Shown: positions 1 to 6,286 of the stretch, one piece after another
Layout: each line of letters starts with the position of its first letter
Numbering within the stretch: position 1 is the first letter of the stretch
The notes under the pieces: model-generated
Databases searched by the model: none
Seen by the model: the letters and a program-made list of their open reading frames with translations, nothing else
What the model was told of the DNA's origin: nothing
DNA from: G020354945 sp964570585
Lineage (GTDB): Bacteria; Omnitrophota; Gorgyraeia; JABMRG01; JAFGKX01
Assembly (NCBI GenBank): GCA_964570585.1
Contig: CAZMYR010000054.1
Span: 1-8,352 of the forward strand
Reading direction: 5' to 3'
DNA length: 8,352 nucleotides
Translations under genes and position numbers: made by a program

Positions 1-25
1 TCGCCCTTTTGCTTTTGATATTCAT
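1..25 (-). CDS. Possible start of a further gene (partial, runs off the window)
   Basis: An ATG at 25-23 on the minus strand opens a frame reading MNIKSKRA to the window edge, about 110 nt after the prepilin stop. A short, strongly basic leader is what a second prepilin or minor pseudopilin would have before its hydrophobic helix, and such genes often follow the major prepilin. Eight codons cannot show this. There is no Shine-Dalgarno sequence before the ATG; the upstream bases are pyrimidine-rich. The ninth codon begins with A, so it cannot be the usual Phe at +1 of a processed pilin; any cleavage site would lie further on. This may be a chance ATG. Confidence 0.25.
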
Positions 26-132
26 AGACGAAAAAAGGAGGTATTTTTTTTGACTATCTTAAAATTTTTTATTCTGCAGGGTGGTTCCTTTTAGGGCATC
101 CCCAATACCATACTAAATTACTCCCTATTAAA

Positions 133-609
133 TTACCAGCCTATAGTAACAGCACCATCTACAGCTATTCCTGCGCCAGCCACAAATCGCGTTACAATAG
201 CACCTGCTGAGCCATCAGCACGGACTACCATTTGAAGCTGTGTATGCGAAGCGAGAGTAGCACCACCTGTGTTTGTATTTCTTTCAGCATATATAGTAAT
301 ATCAGCTGGACTTGCGGCGGTCCAATCAAGACCGTATTCAAATAGCCGTCTAGCATCAGGGCCAAAAACATCACCTATAACGTTAGTAAAAGCGTCAGTC
401 GTGGTTATATCAGCAGCAGTTGGCCAGTTTCCCGCTTCTACCTGATGTACATACACAGCAGTTCTAGCAGCACCCATAGTGTTTTTGGCCTCAGCTGTCC
501 TGGCTCGTTCTGCCATACTTGATAGCTGCGGCATCAGTAACGTGGCTAATATACCAATTATGATAATTACTATTATAACCTCAACCAAAGTAAAACCTTT
601 ATATTTCAT
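133..609 (-). CDS. Major type IV prepilin / GspG-like pseudopilin
   Basis: This is the filament subunit, 158 aa. The N-terminus MKYKG/FTLVE is a class III signal: a short basic leader, Gly at -1, Phe at +1 and Glu at +5 of the mature protein, then a hydrophobic helix to about residue 27. Prepilin peptidase should cut after Gly5 and methylate Phe6. The rest is a soluble head with an NWPT segment near residues 61-64, similar to the Y/W-P-T region of GspG-type pilins. The C-terminal third is rich in Gly, Ala and Val and ends in GW. There is no cysteine, so no disulfide-bonded D-region as in classical PilA. The start at 609 is chosen over an upstream in-frame GTG (648), because the strong Shine-Dalgarno lies between them and the 609 ATG gives the normal short leader. 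It has its own promoter and lies downstream of the platform protein gene. Pilin versus pseudopilin is not resolved. Confidence 0.95.
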   Translation of the reverse strand: MKYKGFTLVEVIIVIIIIGILATLLMPQLSSMAERARTAEAKNTMGAARTAVYVHQVEAGNWPTAADITTTDAFTNVIGDVFGPDARRLFEYGLDWTAASPADITIYAERNTNTGGATLASHTQLQMVVRADGSAGAIVTRFVAGAGIAVDGAVTIGW

Positions 610-617
610 AATTTTCG

Positions 618-624
618 CCTCCTT
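618..624 (-). promoter_or_regulatory. Ribosome binding site of the prepilin gene
   Basis: AAGGAGG lies 8 nt before the ATG at 609. It is the strongest Shine-Dalgarno sequence in the locus and decides the start codon; the longer in-frame GTG reading would translate through it. It sits about 5 nt beyond the base of the upstream stem-loop and so stays unpaired in that structure. Confidence 0.9.
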
Positions 625-628
625 TTTT

Positions 629-681
629 ACCCCCATACCAATTAACACCTTCTATGTATGTAAAAAAATTGGTGTGGGGTT
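629..681 (-). promoter_or_regulatory. 5'-UTR stem-loop before the prepilin gene
   Basis: In the minus-strand transcript, CCCCACACCAATT (679-667) can pair with AATTGGTATGGGG (643-631). This gives 12 Watson-Crick pairs and one C-A mismatch around a 23-nt loop, with one more A-T pair possible at 681/629. Measured from the predicted start site near 688, the hairpin begins only about 6-10 nt from the mRNA 5' end and stops just before the Shine-Dalgarno. No U-tract follows on either strand, so it is not an intrinsic terminator. A 5'-terminal stem-loop that leaves the ribosome site free is the known layout of mRNA-stabilising leaders such as that of ompA. An alternative 5-bp pairing, ACACC (675-671) with GGTGT (649-645), competes with it. 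The structure is seen in the sequence; the role is inferred. Confidence 0.7.
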
Positions 682-694
682 ATCATCATTAACA

Positions 695-723
695 ATTATA
701 CCCAAATACCTATTCTTTGTCAA
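695..723 (-). promoter_or_regulatory. Consensus sigma-70 promoter for the prepilin gene
   Basis: Reading the minus strand, TTGACA (723-718) and TATAAT (700-695) are both perfect consensus hexamers with a 17-nt spacer. Transcription should start near 689-686, giving a leader of roughly 80 nt. The DNA just upstream (737-758) is very A/T-rich, which could act as an UP element. It lies between the platform protein gene and the prepilin gene, so the subunit can be transcribed apart from the assembly genes. Confidence 0.88.
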
Positions 724-735
724 CATATTATGTTG
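721..735. promoter_or_regulatory. Perfect palindrome over the prepilin -35 box (candidate operator)
   Basis: CAACATA-T-TATGTTG is a perfect inverted repeat with 7-bp arms and a 1-bp centre. It covers three bases of the -35 hexamer and the bases just upstream. A dimeric regulator bound here would compete with RNA polymerase or contact it. No T-run follows on either strand, so it does not look like a terminator of the platform gene transcript. The binding protein is unknown. Confidence 0.45.
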
Positions 736-736
736 G

Positions 737-758
737 TAAACTAAAATATTTTACTTTA
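737..758. repeat. AT-rich imperfect palindrome at the end of the platform gene
   Basis: A perfect 12-bp palindrome TAAAATATTTTA (742-753) includes the stop codon of the platform protein gene. It extends, past one mismatch on each side, to TAAA...TTTA (737-758). It lacks the GC stem of an intrinsic terminator. Its position upstream of the -35 box fits an UP-element-like stretch at least as well. Confidence 0.35.
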
Positions 759-1965
759 TAGCGCCTGCTAAACCGAATATCGGCAGATACATTGCAATGA
801 CTAATGTTCCAACTATAACGCCTATCATTACTATTAAAGCAGGTTCAAATAATGTAGTTAATCTGGTTACATAGGCATCCGTCCTTTCTTGATAAAATAA
901 AGCTGCCTTCTCCAATATATTGGCCAGCTCTCCTGATTCTTCTCCTACACTTACCATATGCGAAAGCATATCCGGAAATATTCCCGTCTCTATCATAGGC
1001 GCTGCCATGGTCTTACCGGCTCTTACATTTTCTTTTACCTCGCTTAAGACGTCTCTAATTATCACATTTCCTGCAGACTCTATCATAATATCCATAGCGT
1101 GCAATATCGGAGTGCCGCTTTTTATAAGCATAGCTAATCCTCTTGCAAACCTTATTGCTTCTATCTGGCGAACAACATTCCCCACCATAGGAGCACCTAA
1201 TAAAAACTTATCTATATTCCTTCTTCCAAGAGGAGTTCTTCTATAATGCCGAAACAGGAAAATCATTCCGACTATTGCTGTTAAGTCTATCAAAAAATTT
1301 CTTCTTATTATTCCGGTGATACTAAATATAACCCTGGTAAAAACTGGCAGTTGAGCCCCAAAACCGGAATAGATACTGGCGAACATTGGTATTATTCTAA
1401 TTACAAATACTAAAATAGCGACTATAGCTACAGATAAAATTACTCCAGGATAAATAAGCGCACTTATAATCTTACGCCTAAAACCCGCTGTTGCTTCCAG
1501 ATATTGAGTCAGATGCTCAATGGCAAGACCAAGCTGTCCGCTGGATTCGCCGGCCTCTATGATACTTACCCAGAATTTGGAAAATATCCTGGGATGTTTG
1601 GCTAAAGCATCTCTAAGCGATCTACCGGCAGCCACATCCTTTCCCGCCTCTTCCAGTGCAATATGAAGACGCCTGCTGCTAACCTGCCCTGTGGTTATTT
1701 CTAAACTGCGCAACAAAGTAATGCCGGCCTTCATGAGAGCGGTGAGCTGCCTTGAAAAGATTATCATATCATCCAGTTTAACCCTGGTGTGAAAGTGCCT
1801 TTCTCTCTTAGCCTTAAGCCGCACCCTTGTAGCAGCTTCAAAGGATATTACAATGAGACCTCGCCCCTGCAATATATTTACTAATTCGTCTTCACTTTTG
1901 GCTTCCAGAAAACCCTGTTTTAACTTTCCTTCCTTTGTTCTGGCTGTATATTTAAAGTTAGGCAT
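751..1965 (-). CDS. gspF: Type IV filament platform protein (PilC/GspF family)
   Basis: This is the inner-membrane platform on which the assembly ATPase acts to lift subunits into the filament. The length of 404 aa is normal for the family. The N-terminus (1-45) is the usual small F-YTARTKEGK-G start. Two homologous GspF domains follow: residues about 66-188 with SRQLTALMKAGI-LL-SLE and EAGE-SGQL, and about 270-392 with FARGLAMLIKSGTPIL-A and VGEESGEL. Three membrane segments lie near 171-193, 222-239 and 374-395. The start is 2 nt after the ATPase stop codon. Its Shine-Dalgarno is weak, so translation probably depends on coupling to the ATPase gene. PilC and GspF cannot be told apart from sequence alone. 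Confidence 0.96.
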   Translation of the reverse strand: MPNFKYTARTKEGKLKQGFLEAKSEDELVNILQGRGLIVISFEAATRVRLKAKRERHFHTRVKLDDMIIFSRQLTALMKAGITLLRSLEITTGQVSSRRLHIALEEAGKDVAAGRSLRDALAKHPRIFSKFWVSIIEAGESSGQLGLAIEHLTQYLEATAGFRRKIISALIYPGVILSVAIVAILVFVIRIIPMFASIYSGFGAQLPVFTRVIFSITGIIRRNFLIDLTAIVGMIFLFRHYRRTPLGRRNIDKFLLGAPMVGNVVRQIEAIRFARGLAMLIKSGTPILHAMDIMIESAGNVIIRDVLSEVKENVRAGKTMAAPMIETGIFPDMLSHMVSVGEESGELANILEKAALFYQERTDAYVTRLTTLFEPALIVMIGVIVGTLVIAMYLPIFGLAGAIK

Positions 1966-1967
1966 AC

Positions 1968-3668
1968 TTACATCTCAAACGCTGTGCTTAATACCTCTTG
2001 CACGTTGGTCATGCCATTTACGACTTTCTCTAATCCACTGCGCAAAAGGTTTACCATGCCTTCTTCCTCAACTTGTTTTCTTATCAAGTCTGTAGTAGCA
2101 TTCCTTGTTATTAATTCTCTAATTTTTGGAGAAGCCATCATTACTTCGCTTATTGCCGTCCTGCCTAAGTAACCTGTATTATGGCACTTCTGACACCCTT
2201 TTGCTTTAAATATCTGCTTCTTTGGCAAATTATATTTTTTAATAACATCAATGGGTAACTCGTCCGGCTGTTTGCAAGCAAGGCACAATTTCCTTACCAG
2301 CCGTTGAGCCATTATCATAATCAGGCCGGAGGAAACCAAATACGGTTCAACCCCTATGTCTATTAATCTGGTTACAGCAGAAGGGGCATCATTGGTGTGT
2401 AAAGTAGAAAAGACCAGATGTCCGGTAAGCGCTGCCCTTATACATATCCGGGCAGTTTCCATGTCTCTTACTTCACCCACCATCATAATATCTGGGTCCT
2501 GTCTTAAAAATGAGCGTAATCCATTCGCAAATGTTAAACCTATCTGCGGCTTTACCTGGACCTGGTTAATCCCTGCTATATGATACTCTACCGGGTCTTC
2601 AATAGTTATGATATTCTTATACGGGCTTTTTATAAAATTGAGGACAGAATAAAGTGTGGTAGATTTACCGCAACCTGTCGGCCCGGTAATAAATATAAGC
2701 CCATAAGGACGGGTGATACTCTGTTTAATTTTCTTTAAATCGTCTTCTAAAAACCCTAACTTTTCTAATTCAAAAGATATAGCCCCTCTGTCTAATATTC
2801 TTAACACTGCCTTTTCTCCGAATATAGTAGGGATTACTGAACTGCGTACATCGATAGTTCTATCCTGTACTCTTATTGTAAAGCCCCCGTCCTGGGGAAG
2901 TCTTTTCTCTGCTATATCCATTTTTGATAAAATTTTTATTCTGGAAATTAAAGCAGGCAAAAGGTGCTGGGATGGCGGAGCTGTCTTATGAAGCACTCCG
3001 TCTATCCTGATCCGCACATTTATCTTTTCTCTAAAAGGTTCAATATGAATGTCGCTGGCTCTCTCTTTTACGGCCTGAATTAATAAGAGATTCACTAACT
3101 TTATAACCGGGGCTTCTTCTGCCCTGGCTGCTAAATCCTCTAAACTGACCTTTTCTTCTATCTCAGGGATTACCCCTTCGGAAACTTCGTAAGATTCCTC
3201 CACTGCCTCTCTTAGCATTTCTTTCTTGCCATAGAATTTATCTATAGCCTCTCTTAAATCAACCCTGGTAGCTATCATAGGATTTATCTCACAACCTGTT
3301 ACTCTCTTAAGATTGTCCAAAATTAAAAGATCCAGAGGATTATAAACAGCTACATTTAGAGAATTAGCCCGTTTGGAAAGAGGCAAAACCATATGCTGCC
3401 TGGCAAAATCTTCTGGTACCAATTTTTCTAATCCTTGTTCTTCGGAAGGGGCTAATGAACCGTCTTTTATGCTTACAAATGGTATATCTAACTGCCTGGC
3501 CAGGGCATCGCACACGTCTTTCTCTGATACAAAATTATTCTCTATTAAGATATCGCCTATGGGAAAGCCACTCCGTTTTTGAAGGCGCAGCCCTTCTTCA
3601 AGCTGGGATTGGGTTATTAACCCCTGCTTGATTAATATCTCTCCTAATCTTAATCTGGATTTTCGCAT
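1968..3668 (-). CDS. gspE: Type IV filament assembly ATPase (PilB/GspE family)
   Basis: This is the hexameric cytoplasmic ATPase that powers filament assembly, 566 aa and full length. An N-terminal MshEN/T2SSE_N region (about 5-145) holds two 24-residue motifs at 7-30 and 36-59. The N2 domain is near 185-310. The motor core has Walker A GPTGCGKST (329-337), Asp box TIEDPVEY (355-362), Walker B with DIMMVGEVRD (393-402) and His box TGHLVFSTLHTND (415-427). A zinc-type pair CxxC (462/465) and CxxC (492/495) marks assembly ATPases of the PilB/GspE type; PilT lacks it, so this is not a retraction motor. The start follows the secretin stop after 1 nt, with GGAG read from the secretin's last codons. 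The MshEN motifs suggest cyclic-di-GMP binding. Confidence 0.97.
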   Translation of the reverse strand: MRKSRLRLGEILIKQGLITQSQLEEGLRLQKRSGFPIGDILIENNFVSEKDVCDALARQLDIPFVSIKDGSLAPSEEQGLEKLVPEDFARQHMVLPLSKRANSLNVAVYNPLDLLILDNLKRVTGCEINPMIATRVDLREAIDKFYGKKEMLREAVEESYEVSEGVIPEIEEKVSLEDLAARAEEAPVIKLVNLLLIQAVKERASDIHIEPFREKINVRIRIDGVLHKTAPPSQHLLPALISRIKILSKMDIAEKRLPQDGGFTIRVQDRTIDVRSSVIPTIFGEKAVLRILDRGAISFELEKLGFLEDDLKKIKQSITRPYGLIFITGPTGCGKSTTLYSVLNFIKSPYKNIITIEDPVEYHIAGINQVQVKPQIGLTFANGLRSFLRQDPDIMMVGEVRDMETARICIRAALTGHLVFSTLHTNDAPSAVTRLIDIGVEPYLVSSGLIMIMAQRLVRKLCLACKQPDELPIDVIKKYNLPKKQIFKAKGCQKCHNTGYLGRTAISEVMMASPKIRELITRNATTDLIRKQVEEEGMVNLLRSGLEKVVNGMTNVQEVLSTAFEM

Positions 3669-3669
3669 C

Positions 3670-5142
3670 CTACTCCAATTCCCTCCTCTTACGCAAGCGC
3701 TTCACAGCCTTAATGATTTCTTTGTCTCTTTCAGCTATAGCAGCTTCTTTCTTTACCTTAACCACCGGAGAGGCAGCTGCTTCTTTTAACTTTTCTAGTT
3801 CCGGTTTTATAATACGGCAGGTTACGAATATAATTAGCTCTGTTTCAACATCCTGAAAATCTTTTGATTTAAAAAGATTTCCTAAAAGAGGTATCTTGCT
3901 TAATCCCGGCACTGCTCTATCATTATCTGCTACCTCGCTTTTAAGAAGTCCCCCGATAGCAATGGTCTGGCCATCTTTCATCATGACAGTAGTTTTGGCA
4001 CTACGCTTGGTAGGATCGTAATAGCCGGTCACACTGGAAGTCTCTACTCTGGAAACTTCCGGTTCTAATGTCATCGTTATATAATCATCCTTGTTTATAG
4101 TAGGGGTAACTTTCAAAATGACCCCTGTTTCTACTCTTTCTACCGATGTTGTAAGCGTTCCTGACTCACCCTCGGTAGTTACTGTTCCAACTCCTGAATC
4201 AGCAGATATTCTAATCTCCGCAGTTTCATTATTAACAACCATAATCTTTGGTTTGGCTAAATATTTAGATTTATTTTCCTTCTCCAGGGCCTTAAGTACA
4301 ATCCGAAACTCCACCAGGGTGAGATTGCCAAATGTAGTTCCGGTACTTGAAGCTGCTAATGTGCGGCCTCTGGCGTCCGCAAGCGAACCGCCAAGTAATG
4401 AACGAGAAAATGGCCCTTTTTCCCTTATAAATGGGAAACCTGTATCTCTGCTTGGGCCAGTAAAGGTAAAGAAAGTTCCAGAGGCGGGGCCGCCCCAATC
4501 AAGGCCTAATTTTTTTATAGCCGTGGTTTTGACTTCGACAATCTCAGCTTCTATCATAACCTGGGGAGTCTGCGCATCTAATTTAGCCAGGGTGTTCTCT
4601 ATCAATGGAAAATTTTCAGGTATTGAGGTTATAATTAAACTATTTGTTCGGGTATCCTTTACTATACATCCTAAAACTTCTCCTTCATTATCCTTGGTAA
4701 GCAAATTTTCTATGATAGATTTTATGTCTGATTTTTCTCCTCCTCCTTTTCCTCCTTCAACTTTCGCATAATTAAGACTGTAAACCTTGGTAATCACCTT
4801 TATCTTAGGTTTAGTCGATTCTTTAACAATAAATACAGAGCTATCCGGTTTCTGCTCATAGGTTAAATTGTTGGCCGCAAGGATTGAAGTCAGGGCATCA
4901 TCAACGGTAACTCCGTCAAGATAAAGAGTTACCTTTTTATCCTCTATCTCTTTCGCTGCGACAAAATTCAATCCTGCCTGCTGGGAAAATACCTTTAGCA
5001 CATCTTTGAGCGCTGCTTCCTGGAAATCCATTGAGATGCGCCTGGACTCCTCCTGAGCATAATTAAAATCAGCATAAAATATAAACGAGGTGATACACAA
5101 TATTATCCAAAAAATCCTTATCCCACCAATTATTTTTACCAT
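3670..5142 (-). CDS. gspD: Secretin (PilQ/GspD family), short form
   Basis: This is the outer-membrane channel through which the filament or substrate passes, 490 aa. It has a Sec signal peptide (1-29, likely cut after YAQ), then an STN/N0 domain (about 37-108). One N1/NolW-type domain follows (about 117-190) with a Gly/Lys-rich loop near 129-137. The secretin barrel domain is about 193-448 and includes the family signature VPGLSKIPLLGNLFK (411-425). A charged tail (449-490) ends in a very basic segment, KRLRKRRELE. It is shorter than typical GspD, with no N2/N3 repeats, and lacks the AMIN domains of many PilQ proteins. No lipobox is seen. A gap of 61 nt separates it from the PilP-like gene, the widest gap inside the operon, and its Shine-Dalgarno (AAGGGG) is imperfect. 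Confidence 0.96.
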   Translation of the reverse strand: MVKIIGGIRIFWIILCITSFIFYADFNYAQEESRRISMDFQEAALKDVLKVFSQQAGLNFVAAKEIEDKKVTLYLDGVTVDDALTSILAANNLTYEQKPDSSVFIVKESTKPKIKVITKVYSLNYAKVEGGKGGGEKSDIKSIIENLLTKDNEGEVLGCIVKDTRTNSLIITSIPENFPLIENTLAKLDAQTPQVMIEAEIVEVKTTAIKKLGLDWGGPASGTFFTFTGPSRDTGFPFIREKGPFSRSLLGGSLADARGRTLAASSTGTTFGNLTLVEFRIVLKALEKENKSKYLAKPKIMVVNNETAEIRISADSGVGTVTTEGESGTLTTSVERVETGVILKVTPTINKDDYITMTLEPEVSRVETSSVTGYYDPTKRSAKTTVMMKDGQTIAIGGLLKSEVADNDRAVPGLSKIPLLGNLFKSKDFQDVETELIIFVTCRIIKPELEKLKEAAASPVVKVKKEAAIAERDKEIIKAVKRLRKRRELE

Positions 5143-5158
5143 ATTTTTACCCCTTGTT

Positions 5159-5200
5159 TAGTTCATGGTTCATCGACATCAAACTACGAACTACGAACTA
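5159..5200 (-). repeat. Heptamer direct repeats forming an imperfect hairpin
   Basis: On the minus strand TAGTTCG occurs twice in tandem and is followed by TAGTTTG (5200-5180). On the other side the related units GATGAAC and CATGAAC appear inverted (5174-5161). The two 17-nt arms (5200-5184 and 5175-5159) match at 13 positions around an 8-nt loop. It fills the gap between the PilP-like gene and the secretin gene and ends about 10 nt before the latter's weak ribosome site. It may be a dispersed intergenic repeat or a local mRNA structure. No U-tract follows, so it is not a normal terminator. Confidence 0.6.
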
Positions 5201-5203
5201 TTT

Positions 5204-5686
5204 TTATTTCTTTATAAAAAACTCAAATTCTTTATATTCAATCTTTATTCCGTCTTTGTTCACCGAAAGGAGCTTGGCTCCTTTAATTTCATCGCCGACG
5301 GATAACACATTGCCGTCTACAATCACCTGTGGCCTATCACTATTCCAAATAAGTCCGGTAATATTAAACTGGGGTAGTTTTACAGCTTTTGCCTTTTTCT
5401 TCTCCAGCTCAGGGGCAATGCTCGCAATATAAATAGAAAGCCTATTCCTTAGGGGATCTAAAAAATCGCCGGCTTTATATTTTACCTTCTTAGGCTTTGA
5501 CTTAAGTTTCTCTAATACCTTTGCTTCTTTTTTAATATATTCTTCTTTTTCCTCAACCCGAGAAACTGCTACAGGAGAAGCCGGCGGTTTTTGTCTAATC
5601 CTGCCTATAAACCTAAAAACTAAGGCCACGACAAAAACGGGCAAAAGAACTAAAACCAGGATTCTTTCTATTTTTTGCTTTTGCAT
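5204..5686 (-). CDS. PilP/GspC-like inner-membrane protein that contacts the secretin
   Basis: This 160-aa protein has one N-terminal membrane helix (about 8-27) and a charged linker rich in Glu and Lys (about 43-72). A DPLRNRL segment (77-83) resembles the DPF motif of PilP/GspC proteins. The C-terminal beta domain (about 105-160) contains LIWNSDRPQVIVDG and a VGDEI turn. That domain is the homology region that in PilP and GspC touches the secretin N0 domain. Classical PilP is a lipoprotein, but there is no lipobox cysteine here; the membrane anchor is as in GspC. The ATG directly follows the TAA of the PilO-like gene, with GAGGAG overlapping that gene's end. Assignment rests on architecture, gene order and the short beta domain, so it is less certain than for its neighbours. 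Confidence 0.78.
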   Translation of the reverse strand: MQKQKIERILVLVLLPVFVVALVFRFIGRIRQKPPASPVAVSRVEEKEEYIKKEAKVLEKLKSKPKKVKYKAGDFLDPLRNRLSIYIASIAPELEKKKAKAVKLPQFNITGLIWNSDRPQVIVDGNVLSVGDEIKGAKLLSVNKDGIKIEYKEFEFFIKK

Positions 5687-6286
5687 TTATCTCCTCAACG
5701 AATACATCTCTAATACTAAACTAACAATAGTGACAGTATCGCCTTCCGGCAAAACCTCAGTTACAGCAGGTCTTCCTGGTGACATTCCTCTTGCTGCTTC
5801 ACGTGCTATTTTACTTCCAAGCCTGACACTTTTTATTCCAATGTACGGCTCGGCATTTTCTATTTTAGATAAAAAATTGCCCAGTTGATGATAACTGCAT
5901 CTAAGCTCTAACGTTGTAAAAAATACATTGTAATCGGCCGGGCCCGGCCTTCTTACCGAAGTAATTGACACAACTTTTGTTCCGGGACTCAAAACTAATT
6001 TTGATAATTCATTTTTAAAGCTATCGATATCTTGTTTCTGGATAATCAGTGCTTCATAATTCCTTTTTATACTATTCAACTTAGATAATTCCTCGCGTAA
6101 CTTATTCTGCACAGTCACCTCTTTAAACCTCATTTTATAATACATTACTTTTTTAACGGCATTTTTATATATAAGATTATAGCATATTAAAAAGACTAAC
6201 AAAAATATAATAGCGCCAATCAGAATACGTCTCTGTTTCTCATCAAGCCTCTTGAAAATGTCAAGTAATGGTATCTTTTGCCTCAT
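5687..6286 (-). CDS. pilO: PilO/GspM-like inner-membrane alignment protein
   Basis: This 199-aa protein has a short cytoplasmic N-terminus, one membrane helix (about 20-40) and a periplasmic coiled-coil-like stretch (about 42-98). A C-terminal ferredoxin-like domain follows (about 102-199), in which YHQLGNFLSKIENAEPYIGI (132-151) is the typical PilO segment. PilO proteins pair with PilN in the periplasm. Here the PilN part is fused to PilM in the preceding gene, so the expected partner is that fusion. The start overlaps the preceding stop as ATGA, a sign of translational coupling. A basic, Gly/Pro-containing loop (about 159-173) interrupts the last domain. GspM is the equivalent name in secretion systems; sequence alone does not decide between them. 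Confidence 0.87.
   Translation of the reverse strand: MRQKIPLLDIFKRLDEKQRRILIGAIIFLLVFLICYNLIYKNAVKKVMYYKMRFKEVTVQNKLREELSKLNSIKRNYEALIIQKQDIDSFKNELSKLVLSPGTKVVSITSVRRPGPADYNVFFTTLELRCSYHQLGNFLSKIENAEPYIGIKSVRLGSKIAREAARGMSPGRPAVTEVLPEGDTVTIVSLVLEMYSLRR

Noticed and set aside
50..94. 14-codon plus-strand leader peptide starting at TTG
   Set aside because: It has a good ribosome site but a rare start, no following gene in view and no promoter seen.
610..648. Longer prepilin reading starting at a GTG (648), 13 residues upstream
   Set aside because: The extra codons run through the stem-loop arm and the strong Shine-Dalgarno, and would lengthen the leader. The ATG at 609 gives a standard leader and ideal spacing.
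629..681. Intrinsic terminator after the platform gene or on the plus strand
   Set aside because: The stem is followed by TAAAAAAGGAGG on the minus strand and TATCATCATT on the plus strand. Neither is a U-tract.
4292..4498. 68-codon minus-strand frame within the secretin gene
   Set aside because: It is an out-of-frame reading on the same strand as the secretin, with no ribosome site.
4091..4771. 226-codon open frame on the plus strand
   Set aside because: It lies antisense inside the well-supported secretin gene, has no ribosome site and its translation resembles no protein family.
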